From Montanilutibacter psychrotolerans (GTDB taxonomy: Bacteria; Pseudomonadota; Gammaproteobacteria; Xanthomonadales; Xanthomonadaceae): DNA of 64,000 bases. The position numbers were made by a program, and so were the translations under genes. The notes under the pieces were generated by a model. The model did no database searches. It was not told the origin of the DNA and saw only the letters and a program-made list of their open reading frames with translations. How positions within the stretch are numbered: the stretch's first letter is position 1; each line of letters opens with the position of its first letter. Location of the stretch: assembly GCF_003719825.1 (NCBI RefSeq), contig NZ_RIBS01000001.1:796632-860631 (forward strand). The letters are read 5' to 3'. Of the stretch, positions 55,016-63,885 are shown piece after piece.

Positions 55016-55549
55016 ATGGAAACAGAGCCCACAAACGCACCAGAACGCGCGCATGCAGGCCTCGACCCCGAGTTGTTGCGCCGGCTGCTGCGCGCGAAGG
55101 ACCGGATCGACGCCGCGTCACATGAGGACTGGCCCGTCCAGCGCCTGGCGCGCGTGAGCAGCGTCTCCGCGGCCCACTTCGCGCGATCGTTCAAGGAGGC
55201 GTTCGGCCTCCCGCCGCACCGTTACCTGCTTACGCGTCGACTGGAGCGGGCCAAGGCGCTGCTGCGCGACACCGACCTGCCCATCCTCGACATCGCCTTG
55301 CAGACCGGGTGGAACAGCCTGGGGACGTTCGGGCGCACGTTTCGCGACGTGACCGGCTCCAGCCCCGGTGAGCTGCGCGCGCGCGAAAAGGCCGCTTTGC
55401 ATGCACTCGAGTGGGTGCCTGCGTGTTTCGTCAGTGCTGCCCACCGACCCGACCTCACTATCGCAGTTTCGGAGAAGCGGCGGCAGGCCGAGGTCGGCAA
55501 GAATGTGGCCACGCACGAATCGCGTGCAGACCAAGCGGAGATCACATGA
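55016..55549 (+). CDS. AraC-family transcriptional regulator
   Basis: In this 177-residue protein, after a short N-terminus, a complete AraC DNA-binding domain fills residues about 20-120: ASHEDWPVQRLARVSSVSAA, HFARSFKEAFGLPPHRYLLT, RRLERAKALLRDTDLPILDI and ALQTGWNSLGTFGRTFRDVT. No sensory domain is fused. Its stop overlaps the ATG of the VOC gene (ATGA), so the VOC protein is probably its partner or effector-handling enzyme. Confidence 0.92.
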   Translation: METEPTNAPERAHAGLDPELLRRLLRAKDRIDAASHEDWPVQRLARVSSVSAAHFARSFKEAFGLPPHRYLLTRRLERAKALLRDTDLPILDIALQTGWNSLGTFGRTFRDVTGSSPGELRAREKAALHALEWVPACFVSAAHRPDLTIAVSEKRRQAEVGKNVATHESRADQAEIT

Positions 55550-55950
55550 GTCAGGGAGTTGGCGTTACCGGGTTGTACGTTCGGGATCAGGACGAAGCCC
55601 TTCAGTTCTATGTCGAGAAGCTCGGCTTCCAGGTCCACACCGATGCGCGCAACGGCGACTACCGTTGGCTCACGGTGCAGCACCCGGACCAGCCGTCCTT
55701 CCAGCTCGGTCTGTTCGTCCCGCAGGCGCCGATGGTCGATGACGCCACTGCGCAGACCCTGCGCGAGGCCGTGGCGAAAGGCGCGATGCCGCCGCTGGTG
55801 CTGGTCGTCGACGATTGCCGCGCCGCCTGCGACCGGATGCGCGGCCGCGGCGTCGAGATCACCTCGGGGCCCGAGGAACGTTACGGCACCGTGGACGCCA
55901 GCTTCCGTGATCCGTCGGGGAACGGGTGGAAGATGATCCAGGCGCGCTGA
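55546..55950 (+). CDS. VOC-family protein coupled to the AraC regulator
   Basis: This 134-residue single VOC domain has VGVTGLYVRDQDEALQFYVE, KLGFQVHTDA, GDYRWLTVQHPDQPSFQLGL and VDASFRDPSGNGWKMIQ. AraC-VOC pairs are common, often with the VOC protein acting on the inducer. It is not closely similar to the two paralogues at 2518 and 24432. Substrate unknown. Confidence 0.88.
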   Translation: MSQGVGVTGLYVRDQDEALQFYVEKLGFQVHTDARNGDYRWLTVQHPDQPSFQLGLFVPQAPMVDDATAQTLREAVAKGAMPPLVLVVDDCRAACDRMRGRGVEITSGPEERYGTVDASFRDPSGNGWKMIQAR

Positions 55951-56042
55951 TTGTGCGTCGCCCGCCGGCCCCTCACCGGGTCGGCGGGCGAACGGGGCGC
56001 TCCCGCCGGAGGCAGTTGGGCTGCTCTCTACAGGAGGTCACA

Positions 56043-56261
56043 TTGAACTGGAACAAAGGGACTCGGCAGGTTCATCGCTGGCTGTCCGTCGTCTTCCCGG
56101 TGGCCGTCATCGTCAACATGATCGTCATCGCGCAAGGGCAGTACGTGGCGTGGGTGGGCCTGCTGGCGGTTGCACCGCTCGCGTTGCTGCTGCCAACCGG
56201 TCTGTACCTGTTCGCGCTGCCGTATGTCACGAGATGGCGCGGCGGACGGGCCACCGGGTAG
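56043..56261 (+). CDS. Small membrane protein, TTG start
   Basis: This 72-residue protein starts at a TTG five bases after a perfect AGGAGGT site. It has two membrane helices (WLSVVFPVAVIVNMIVIAQG and WVGLLAVAPLALLLPTGLYL) and a basic end. Its position between a VOC gene and a DUF1801 gene gives no function. The strong ribosome site supports it despite the rare start. Confidence 0.75.
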   Translation: MNWNKGTRQVHRWLSVVFPVAVIVNMIVIAQGQYVAWVGLLAVAPLALLLPTGLYLFALPYVTRWRGGRATG

Positions 56262-56407
56262 GCGGACACCACGAGCGCGCCCCGTCACACGTGCACAAGT
56301 TGGCATGCGGACGACTGCCGGCGCTTCGCACCTCCATCGGCACGTCCGCACTGTCTTCCAACGACCCGGTCGAGGTCGAAACCACCGCAATTCTGGAGAG
56401 AAACGCA

Positions 56408-56923
56408 ATGGCCAGTGAGACGTCCGTGAAGCCAAGGAAGGTGGCCGAGAAGACCGCCGCCAAGCGGGTCGCCACGAAGGCGGCCGCGCCGCGCAAGGCA
56501 GCCGTCAAGGCATCGGACACCCTGAGCGCGTCCGAGCGCATCGACCGGAAGATCGCCAGCCTGGGCGACTGGCGTGGCGAGCGCCTGGCGCAGATCCGCG
56601 CGCTCATCCATGAGGTCGATCCCGAAGTGGTCGAAGAGTGGAAGTGGATGGGTACTCCCGTCTGGTCGAACGGCGGCATGTACGTGCTCGCCAACGCCCA
56701 CAAGGACAAGGTGAAGCTCACGTTCTTCCATGGCGCGCAGCTCGCCGATCCCAAGAAGTTCTTCAACGCGGGCCTGGACGGTGGCAAGTGGCGTGCGACG
56801 GACCTGCGCGAAGGCGACAAGATCGACACGGCCGTGCTCAAGGCATTGCTGCGCGAAGCGATCGCGTACAACACCACCCACGCGGTACCCAAAAGCAGGG
56901 GATCGCGATCGCCGGTGAAATGA
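56408..56923 (+). CDS. DUF1801-domain protein with Lys/Ala-rich N-terminus
   Basis: In this 171-residue protein, residues 1-40 are a histone-H1-like basic segment (KPRKVAEKTAAKRVATKAA). The rest is a DUF1801 (YdhG-like) domain: RLAQIRALIHEVDPEVVEEW, KWMGTPVWSNGGMYVLANAH, KVKLTFFHGAQLADPKKFFN. The basic tail could bind nucleic acid (inference). Related single-domain proteins have no clear function. Confidence 0.85.
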   Translation: MASETSVKPRKVAEKTAAKRVATKAAAPRKAAVKASDTLSASERIDRKIASLGDWRGERLAQIRALIHEVDPEVVEEWKWMGTPVWSNGGMYVLANAHKDKVKLTFFHGAQLADPKKFFNAGLDGGKWRATDLREGDKIDTAVLKALLREAIAYNTTHAVPKSRGSRSPVK

Positions 56924-57042
56924 ATCGTCACCGAACCCCGGGCGCGTAGCGTTATCGGAGCGTCAAACCCGCCGGCATCTCTCACCGGCGTTTCACCTTG
57001 GCGCCGGTATTGGACTTCCATCCACTCTGGAGGGAGGTTGTC

Positions 57043-57414
57043 ATGCGCAAGTTGCTGATTGGAATCTGTCTTGGACTGGTGGCGTCGGTGGCCGGCGCCG
57101 ATGGCGTGGAAAACAAGTGGCGCCTGGAGTTCAGTGGCAACGCCGAGTCCGCAGGCAGGATCGTGCTGGCGTTGGCGCCGGCGCAGGGTGATCCGATCCG
57201 CGCCACCGTCGATGTTCCGTACGGACGCGCAGAGAACGACGTGGCCAGGGACGTGCGCGATGCGCTGCAGGCCCAGTCGGGCAAGCGGTACAGCGTCGAG
57301 GTCGACGACGGAGAAGACGTGCTGGTGAAGAAGCACGAAGGTGAGCGCGATTTCGTCATCACCATCGTCGAGAACAGCGTCCAGGGCGTGCGCATCAACA
57401 TCGGCGCCGAGTAA
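57043..57414 (+). CDS. Hypothetical exported protein
   Basis: This 123-residue protein has a signal peptide (MRKLLIGICLGLVASVAGA) after GGGAGGTTGTC. The mature part is beta-rich and acidic (NKWRLEFSGNAESAGRIVLA, YSVEVDDGEDVLVKKHEGER, VITIVENSVQGVRINIG). I do not recognise it. Confidence 0.65.
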   Translation: MRKLLIGICLGLVASVAGADGVENKWRLEFSGNAESAGRIVLALAPAQGDPIRATVDVPYGRAENDVARDVRDALQAQSGKRYSVEVDDGEDVLVKKHEGERDFVITIVENSVQGVRINIGAE

Positions 57415-57462
57415 CCCCGCCGATGCAGGCCCATGCCGGCGCATCGCCGCCGGGGAGGGCGC

Positions 57463-57957
57463 CTATTTTTCTGCCTTGGTCCTCTCCGCTGCCTGCGTGG
57501 CGCGCACCACGGCGATCTCGGCCGGCAACTGGCGCTGCAACAGGGCGAGCAGCTCCGCCACCGCATCACTGTCGATCGGCTTGCCGGCCTGCGTGGTGGC
57601 GGTGACCCTGGTGGTCAGACGCCGGATCGTCTCCGACTGCGGCAGCGCCTTGGTCAGGATCAAGAACGCCTCGCCCCGATAGCGCAGGCTGTAAAGATCG
57701 AGCATCTGCGCGCGACCGTCGTACTCCACGCCCGCCGTCCGCACCGCGATCTGGCCAACGGCGTTCCAGGTGTCGAGCTTGTCGGCTTCGATCAAGAACT
57801 CGCCGCGCGTCGTGAGTGGTGGCAGGACGATCTCAGCGGGAGGCAATTCCACCTTCATGGGCTCGCCCATCGTGCGACAGCCGGCGAGCAGCACTGCCGG
57901 CACGATCGCGATCAGGATCGCGTAAGTCGGGGGCAGGAAGATGAGTCGAGCAGACAC
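57463..57957 (-). CDS. Hypothetical lipoprotein
   Basis: This 164-residue protein starts MSARLIFLPPTYAILIAIVP and continues to the lipobox LLAGC, giving a lipidated periplasmic protein. The mature part (MLDLYSLRYRGEAFLILTKA, LPQSETIRRLTTRVTATTQA, DAVAELLALLQRQLPAEIAV) has one conserved-looking alpha/beta domain unknown to me. It is convergent with the exported protein gene at 57043. Confidence 0.65.
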   Translation of the reverse strand: MSARLIFLPPTYAILIAIVPAVLLAGCRTMGEPMKVELPPAEIVLPPLTTRGEFLIEADKLDTWNAVGQIAVRTAGVEYDGRAQMLDLYSLRYRGEAFLILTKALPQSETIRRLTTRVTATTQAGKPIDSDAVAELLALLQRQLPAEIAVVRATQAAERTKAEK

Positions 57958-58355
57958 CGGCGTCCTCCATCGGACGACACTGTTTTGGCACCACCGACGT
58001 GAAGGGGACGGAAACTTTCGGCCCTCGGCGTGCGCGCATGGAGCATGCGTTTACTTGCCAGTATGGGAGTCGCGAACGCGACTGTGTTGCCGCCAACATC
58101 GGACCACGGTTCTGCAATGCACGTCGCTCCGCGCAGTGGCCGCATGGCGCGTGGGGCGCGGCGTGCACGGCTTGGGCGAACGACGGATCCGGCAGCGACG
58201 CGGGCACTGTGACGATGGTCTTCACCTCGGCGTTGCCGAGGTACTGATACCTCTGTTGTCGCTCGCGGCAAATGTCGGAATTGGCAGGAGTGCTACGCTC
58301 GTGGCACCGGGGCTGGGTTGGCCCGTCCGCCAGTGGCGTCTTCGGAGGAAGCGGC
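57958..58355. other. Divergent intergenic region
   Basis: These 398 bp separate the lipoprotein gene (minus) from the cupredoxin-like gene (plus). GGAGGAAG at 58344-58351 is the ribosome site of the latter. I see no repeats, RNA gene or convincing small gene. Confidence 0.4.
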
Positions 58356-59030
58356 ATGCGGAACCGGAAGCAGGGAATGCTGTTGGGCATCCTGGTCTTG
58401 GTCGGCGTCACGGCCGCTGCGGCGGCCGAACTCGAGGTGCGCGTCAACGATCGACGCGGTGGGCCCGTCTCCGACGCCGTCGTGACCGTGGTCGTTCGCG
58501 GCGTGTCGCCGCCCACGCCCAACACGCCCGTCCGTCCGGCGTCCGGATCCCAGCGGGTAGTGGACCAGAAGGCCTTGGCCTTCACCCCGTACGTCGAGGT
58601 GTTCCGACCCGGCGACGAAGTCGTCTACAGCAACAGCGATCGCACCCGCCACCACGTCTATTCCTTCTCGCCCATCAAGGCCTTCGAGTTGGTGCTCGCG
58701 CCTGGGGCGAAGTCGGCGCCGCTGAAGCTCGAGCGTTCCGGGGTGATCGCGGTGGGCTGCAACATCCACGACGGGATGATCAACTACCTGTACATCTCCG
58801 ATGCGCCGTGGGCCGCCCGCACCGATGCACGTGGCGTGGTTGCGTTCCGCGGCCTGCCAGCGGGCGCATTTGATGTGCGCGTCTGGCAGCCCCGACTGCC
58901 GCCCAAGCGGCCCGACCTGGTGCAGTCCGGCATCACCCTGCGTGCCGCCGACCGCCGCAGCCTGACCTTTTCGCTGTCGCTGCTCCCCGACTCGCGCCTG
59001 CAGTTCGACCGCGAGCACACGCGGTACTGA
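58356..59030 (+). CDS. Exported cupredoxin-like protein (methylamine-utilization type)
   Basis: The 224-residue protein has a signal peptide (about 1-24). The fold is plastocyanin-like: FRPGDEVVYSNSD, HHVYSF (copper ligand His, H99 or H100) and GCNIHDGM with C135, H138 and M141, the C-x2-H-x2-M pattern of type-1 copper sites. The C-terminal part (GVVAFRGLPAGAFDVRVWQP) is a carboxypeptidase-regulatory-like beta domain. Proteins of this kind are annotated as methylamine utilization proteins without proof of that role. The next gene starts 16 bp later, indicating an operon with the EAL protein. Confidence 0.85.
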   Translation: MRNRKQGMLLGILVLVGVTAAAAAELEVRVNDRRGGPVSDAVVTVVVRGVSPPTPNTPVRPASGSQRVVDQKALAFTPYVEVFRPGDEVVYSNSDRTRHHVYSFSPIKAFELVLAPGAKSAPLKLERSGVIAVGCNIHDGMINYLYISDAPWAARTDARGVVAFRGLPAGAFDVRVWQPRLPPKRPDLVQSGITLRAADRRSLTFSLSLLPDSRLQFDREHTRY

Positions 59031-59046
59031 CGCCGAGGCGACGCGC

Positions 59047-61392
59047 ATGGGCTTCCGCTTCCGCCTGGCATCGTTCTTCGTCGTCGCCCTGATCCTCGTG
59101 CAGGGCCTTACGGGCGTGCTCGTCTACCAGGTCACCCGGCACGAGCTCATCGGCGAAGGGCAGCGCCAACTGCAGGAGTCCGCGCAGTCGTTCGCGCACC
59201 AGTTCCAGGACATGTCCGACCGTGCCGCTGCCAGCGTGCAGGTCCTTGCGCTCGACTTCGCGTTGCGCTCGGCCGTAGCACAGCGCGACGAGGCGACGCT
59301 CACCTCGGCGCTGCGCAACCACGGCCGCCGCGTGGGTGCCACGCAGATGCTGGTGATCGGCGTCGACGGCCGCGTCGAGGTGGATACGGCGGGGCAACTG
59401 GCGGCGGGCACGCCGTTCCCGCATGCCGATCTTGTCGAGCGTGCGCTGCAGGCACCGGCCGCGGCGACCGTGACCTGGAAACAGCGTGCCTATTGGATGG
59501 TGGTCGTGCCCGTGTTCGCTCCGGACCTGGTGGGCTACATCGGCGCCGCCATCCCCGTGGACGATCGCGTCCTGGCCCGGCTGCAGCAGCAGTCGGCGCT
59601 GCCTGACAGCATCGAGCTCGCCGCCGCGGACGCGTCGGGCCGACTGGTCGTGCTGGCGCGTGGCCGCGATCCCAGCCAACTGGCCGTGCCGCTGGCCGCA
59701 CGCGGCAGCCTGCCGACAGCGCCGGTCGTGGTCGACGTCGGCGGACGCGAGTTCGTCTCGCAAGCGGTGTGGCTGCGTGGCGCGCGCCACAGCCCGCGAG
59801 TCGCCGCGGTCCTCGGGTTTTCCGTCGACGAGGCGCTCAGGCCGTACCGCCCGGTGGCTGCCGCGTGGGCGGGCCTGCTCGCGTTCGGCCTGACGGTGGG
59901 CCTGGTCTGCGCGTGGCTGATCGCACGAAGCGTGTCGCGCCCGATCGAGGAACTGGCGGCGCTGGCGCGACGGATCGCCTCTGGCGACTACAGCCCGCCC
60001 GAGGCGCCGGCACGCACCGACGAACTCGGGCAGTTGGCCAATGCGTTCGGCAACATGGCCCACGCGATCCGGGAACGCGAAGCGCGGATCCTGCACCAGG
60101 CCGGCCACGACCACGTGACGGGCCTGCCGAACCGGGCGTACACCGAAACCGCGATCCAGCACGCACTTGCCGCGCGCCCGGACGGGACAGCGGCGCTGCT
60201 GATGCTGGGCCTTGGGCGGCTGCCGGAGATCATCAAGACGCTCGGTCACGTGGTGTCGGACCGGCTGATGCACGAAGCGGGCGTGCGCCTGCAGCAGCCG
60301 GCGGACAGCGGCCTGGTCGCGCGGGCGACGGACACGCAACTGTCGATCTTCCTCCCCGGGGCCGGTCGAGGCGAGGCGATCGAGGTCGCGCACCGCATCG
60401 TCGAAGCGCTGGGCGAGCCGTATCGCGAAGCCGACCTCACGCTGGACTTCGCACCGGCCGTCGGCATCGCGTTGGCGCCGCAGCACGGCACCGACGCCAG
60501 CGGGCTGTTGCGCCGCGCGGAAGTCGCGATGCTGGGGGCGCTGCATTCCGACGATCCGACCGCCCTCTACGATCCGTCCACCGATCCGCATCGGCCCGAG
60601 CGCCTGTCGTTGATGGCCGACCTGCGTCACGCGCTCGAGAACGAGGGCATCAGCCTGCACTACCAGCCAAAGTTGAACCTCCGCGAAGGCCGCATCGACA
60701 GTGCCGAAGGCCTCATCCGCTGGCGGCATCCGATCGTGGGACCGGTGGCCCCCGATGCCTTCATCGCGCTGGCCGAGGAAACCGGCAACATCCGCCGCGT
60801 GACACGTTGGGCGCTGGGCGCCGGCATTGCCCAGGCGGGCCGGTGGAAAGCCGAAGGTCATGCGGTTCGACTGTCCATCAACGTCTCCGCACGCGACCTC
60901 GACTCCCCGGACCTGCCGGCTCGCATCAACGAACTGCTGCGCGTGCACGCCGTCGCACCCGCGCAGATCGTGCTGGAGATCACCGAGAGCGCCATCATGG
61001 GCAAGCCGGAGGCGGCGATCGCCGTGCTGCGTCGTCTGGCGGACGACGGCATCGACCTGGCCATCGACGACTTCGGTGTGGGCCAGTCCTCGTTCGCGTA
61101 CCTGCGTCGGTTGCCGGTGCGCGAGCTCAAGATCGACAAGACCTTCATCACGCATCTGGCCCACTCCCGCGAAGACCGCATCATCGTCAGCTCCATCGTC
61201 GAACTCGGCCACCACCTGGGGTATCGCGTCACCGCCGAAGGCGTCGACGATGCGGCCGCGCTGGACTACCTGCGCGAAATCGGCTGCGACCACGCGCAGG
61301 GCTATCTGATCGCGCCCCCGCTGGCGGTGGACGACTTTGGACGACTGCTCAACACCGCGCGCTGGCCACTGCCGGCGGCAACGGAGACCTGA
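59047..61392 (+). CDS. Membrane c-di-GMP phosphodiesterase with HAMP, degenerate GGDEF and EAL domains
   Basis: In this 781-residue protein the first helix (about 6-26) and the second (about 270-292) bracket a periplasmic sensor of about 240 residues (double-CACHE-like by length; family not certain). HAMP lies at 293-345. The GGDEF domain (348-520) has ATDTQ in place of GGDEF (ARATDTQLSIFLPG), so it cannot make c-di-GMP. The EAL domain (530-775) keeps YQPKLN, EGLIRW (E-G-L for E-A-L), NVSARDL, EITES, IDDFGVGQSSFAYL and EGVDD, so it should hydrolyse c-di-GMP. Its last base overlaps the next ATG. Confidence 0.92.
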   Translation: MGFRFRLASFFVVALILVQGLTGVLVYQVTRHELIGEGQRQLQESAQSFAHQFQDMSDRAAASVQVLALDFALRSAVAQRDEATLTSALRNHGRRVGATQMLVIGVDGRVEVDTAGQLAAGTPFPHADLVERALQAPAAATVTWKQRAYWMVVVPVFAPDLVGYIGAAIPVDDRVLARLQQQSALPDSIELAAADASGRLVVLARGRDPSQLAVPLAARGSLPTAPVVVDVGGREFVSQAVWLRGARHSPRVAAVLGFSVDEALRPYRPVAAAWAGLLAFGLTVGLVCAWLIARSVSRPIEELAALARRIASGDYSPPEAPARTDELGQLANAFGNMAHAIREREARILHQAGHDHVTGLPNRAYTETAIQHALAARPDGTAALLMLGLGRLPEIIKTLGHVVSDRLMHEAGVRLQQPADSGLVARATDTQLSIFLPGAGRGEAIEVAHRIVEALGEPYREADLTLDFAPAVGIALAPQHGTDASGLLRRAEVAMLGALHSDDPTALYDPSTDPHRPERLSLMADLRHALENEGISLHYQPKLNLREGRIDSAEGLIRWRHPIVGPVAPDAFIALAEETGNIRRVTRWALGAGIAQAGRWKAEGHAVRLSINVSARDLDSPDLPARINELLRVHAVAPAQIVLEITESAIMGKPEAAIAVLRRLADDGIDLAIDDFGVGQSSFAYLRRLPVRELKIDKTFITHLAHSREDRIIVSSIVELGHHLGYRVTAEGVDDAAALDYLREIGCDHAQGYLIAPPLAVDDFGRLLNTARWPLPAATET

Positions 61393-62639
61393 TGCGAAGG
61401 ACGGCAGTGGCGTTGGCGTTGGTGGCAGGGCTGATGCAGTGGGTCGCGCGGCCCGCGTACGCGCAGTCGGTGGAGTGGGAGGGCTACCTCGATCTGCGTG
61501 CAGCGGCTCCGTCCGACGAAACGAGTTGGCTCAAGGGCGGATCGGGCAAGACGCGCTTTGGCGGCGGTGGTGACGCCGCGTCCGACGACGCCCTGACCGG
61601 CGGTGCCGCGCTTGCTGCGATCTTCCAGGTGACGCCGGCGCTGCTGGCGACAGCGACCGTGCAGTACCGGCCCGAACTGGAGCGTCCGTTCGACCTGCTC
61701 GAGGGTTACGTCCGCTATCGCCCGGTGTCGACCACGCCGTGGCGCTGGTCGGCCAAGGCCGGCGCGTTCTTCCCGCCGATCTCGCTCGAACACGACGGCA
61801 TCGGCTGGAGCACTACCCGGACGCTGACGCCCTCGGCGGTCAACTCCTGGGTGGGCGAGGAGCTGCGCACGTTCGGTACGGAGCTGCACGTCGAGCACCG
61901 CGGCCGGCACGGTACGCTGGATGCCCGTGCCGCTGTCTTCTTCAAGAACGATCCTGCCGGCGAGCTGCTCGCCTCGCGCGGTTGGGCCATGGGCGATATC
62001 GCGCCAGGCGTCGACGGCAGCCTGCGGCAGCCGGACGTGCATGCGCCGGTCGCACGCTCGCCGGTGCCGATGCGGTTCCGCCCGTTCGTCGAGATGGACG
62101 ATCAACCCGGCTACTACGCCGCGCTGGGGTGGCAGCCATCGTCACAGCGACGCGTCACCGCGCTGTACTACGACAACCACGCCGACCTGGCCGAATCGGT
62201 GCGCTACTCAGGCCGCACCGTGCGTGCCTGGCGCACGTACTTCTGGAACGTCGGTGCCGAACAACGCATCGGCGAGTGGGTGCTGCTGGGCCAGGCGATG
62301 CACGGCTCGACCATCTTCGAACCCGCGCCCGGCCGGCTGCGGCTCAATACCGAATTCAACGCCGGTTACCTGATGCTGTCCCGCGAGCAAGGCGCCTGGC
62401 AACCCGCGCTGCGCGTCGACCTGTTCCAGTCGCAACAGCGCCCTGCGGCACTGTCGCCTCCGTTGAGCGAGCACGGCAACGCGGTGACGGTTGCGCTGAA
62501 CTGGCGGCCACATGAGCACCTGCGCGTCACCGGCGAAGTGCTGCGCATCGATAGCACGCGCAACCAGCGGCGTCGCGGGGGACTGGAAGCGCGCCAGGTC
62601 GACGTGCAGGTCCAGTTGGGCGTGCGGCTGTTCTTCTGA
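61392..62639 (+). CDS. Outer-membrane beta-barrel (porin-like) protein
   Basis: This 415-residue protein has a signal peptide ending AYA-QS. The mature protein is alternating amphipathic strands with many aromatic girdle residues (TATVQYRPELERPFDLLEGY, WSAKAGAFFPPISLEHDGIG, RRVTALYYDNHADLAESVRY) and ends VQLGVRLFF, the terminal Phe used by the Bam machinery. It is coupled by a 1-bp overlap to the EAL gene, so the three proteins (cupredoxin, phosphodiesterase, barrel) are made together. Pore function is inferred. Confidence 0.8.
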   Translation: MRRTAVALALVAGLMQWVARPAYAQSVEWEGYLDLRAAAPSDETSWLKGGSGKTRFGGGGDAASDDALTGGAALAAIFQVTPALLATATVQYRPELERPFDLLEGYVRYRPVSTTPWRWSAKAGAFFPPISLEHDGIGWSTTRTLTPSAVNSWVGEELRTFGTELHVEHRGRHGTLDARAAVFFKNDPAGELLASRGWAMGDIAPGVDGSLRQPDVHAPVARSPVPMRFRPFVEMDDQPGYYAALGWQPSSQRRVTALYYDNHADLAESVRYSGRTVRAWRTYFWNVGAEQRIGEWVLLGQAMHGSTIFEPAPGRLRLNTEFNAGYLMLSREQGAWQPALRVDLFQSQQRPAALSPPLSEHGNAVTVALNWRPHEHLRVTGEVLRIDSTRNQRRRGGLEARQVDVQVQLGVRLFF

Positions 62640-62855
62640 CGCCGCGGTTCACCTCTGCAATCTGGCGGCCAGGGCAGGCCGAATCCAAACGGCCTTTGGC
62701 GACCTCTCCAGAGTAGTGCGCGCCCGTGCGCGATGCGGTTGTCCCCGGTCCGCCCCGGCCTTGGAGTTTGCCGCACCGGGCCCCATTTCCAGAGAGTCCC
62801 GTTCCAGGCCCCATCGGACGGCCGTTCAAAACGTCCGGATGTACAGGAGTCCCCC

Positions 62856-63317
62856 ATGAGTGCTGCCCCCAGCGATTACCGCAAGACCCCCGAGGCCCTC
62901 GCCGCGTTGACCCCGGAGCAATACAGCGTCACTCAGGAGGGCGCCACCGAGCGTCCCGGCACCGGTGCGTACCTGCACAACGATGCGCCGGGCATCTACG
63001 TGGACATCGTCTCGGGCGAGCCGCTGTTCGCATCGTCGGCCAAGTTCGAGTCCGGTTGCGGTTGGCCCAGCTTCACCAAGCCGATTGCGCCAGCTCACAT
63101 CAACGAACTGCGCGACACCTCGCACGGAATGATCCGCACCGAAGTGCGCTCGACGCACGGTGACAGCCACCTGGGCCACGTGTTTGACGACGGCCCGACC
63201 GACCGCGGCGGACTGCGCTACTGCATCAATTCGGCATCGCTGCGCTTCATCCCGCGCGAGGAGATGGCGTCCGCCGGCTATGGCGCCTACCTGGATCAAG
63301 TGGAGGACGTGCGATGA
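62856..63317 (+). CDS. msrB: Peptide-methionine (R)-S-oxide reductase
   Basis: This 153-residue enzyme reduces methionine R-sulfoxide. Motifs are [37 protein letters not shown] and the catalytic Cys in [11 protein letters not shown]. The CxxC zinc pairs of some MsrBs are absent, so it is a zinc-free type. CAGGAG precedes the ATG at 62856. The stop overlaps msrA by four bases. Confidence 0.95.
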   Translation: MSAAPSDYRKTPEALAALTPEQYSVTQEGATERPGTGAYLHNDAPGIYVDIVSGEPLFASSAKFESGCGWPSFTKPIAPAHINELRDTSHGMIRTEVRSTHGDSHLGHVFDDGPTDRGGLRYCINSASLRFIPREEMASAGYGAYLDQVEDVR

Positions 63318-63823
63318 GTACGCAGGAACGGGCGATCCTCGCCGGCGGTTGCTTCTGGGGCGTGCAGGACCTGCTGCGCAAGCGCGATGGCGTGATCAGC
63401 ACCCGCGTGGGCTACAGCGGTGGCGATGTGCCCAACGCCACCTATCGCAACCACGGTAGGCATGCAGAGGCGGTGGAGATCGTGTTCGATCCCGCGCGGA
63501 TCAGCTATCGCGACCTGCTGGCGTTCTTCTTCCAGATCCACGATCCGACCACGCCCAACCGGCAGGGCAACGACGTCGGCGCGTCCTATCGGTCGGCGAT
63601 CTACACCACCACGCCTGCGCAACGGCAGGTCGCACTGGACACCATCGCCGACGTCGATGCATCGGGCCTGTGGCCCGGTGCGGTGGTTACGCAGGTCGCG
63701 CCCGCCGGCGACTTCTGGGAAGCCGAGCCCGAGCATCAGGACTACCTGCAGCGCTACCCCGCGGGCTACACCTGCCATTTCGTTCGCCCGGATTGGGAAC
63801 TCCCACGCCGCGAAGCGGGCTAG
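63314..63823 (+). CDS. msrA: Peptide-methionine (S)-S-oxide reductase
   Basis: This 169-residue enzyme reduces methionine S-sulfoxide. The catalytic GCFWG motif is at residues 12-16, with [20 protein letters not shown] and [20 protein letters not shown] as expected. The N-terminus is cytoplasmic. It is translationally coupled to msrB (ATG inside the last codons), giving repair of both sulfoxide isomers from one transcript. Confidence 0.96.
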   Translation: MSTQERAILAGGCFWGVQDLLRKRDGVISTRVGYSGGDVPNATYRNHGRHAEAVEIVFDPARISYRDLLAFFFQIHDPTTPNRQGNDVGASYRSAIYTTTPAQRQVALDTIADVDASGLWPGAVVTQVAPAGDFWEAEPEHQDYLQRYPAGYTCHFVRPDWELPRREAG

Positions 63824-63857
63824 CTGGCCGTCGAACCCAGATCTCGTAGTCCCGTCC

Positions 63858-63885
63858 GGCGCATTACGCCTTCGGCTAATGCGCC
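63858..63885. repeat. Unrelated REP-like hairpin, possible msrBA terminator
   Basis: GGCGCATTA and TAATGCGCC pair over 9 bp with an inner GCC-TTC-GGC stem. The palindrome GCGCATTACGCCTTCGGC is of a REP type common in other proteobacteria and not of the GGTGGGC class. A second stem, CACCAGC/GCTGGTG, follows at 63901-63919. Both are within 100 bp of the msrA stop. Confidence 0.55.

Noticed and set aside
60340..60360. Active diguanylate cyclase site in the EAL protein
   Set aside because: The GGDEF position reads ATDTQ, so cyclase activity is not supported.
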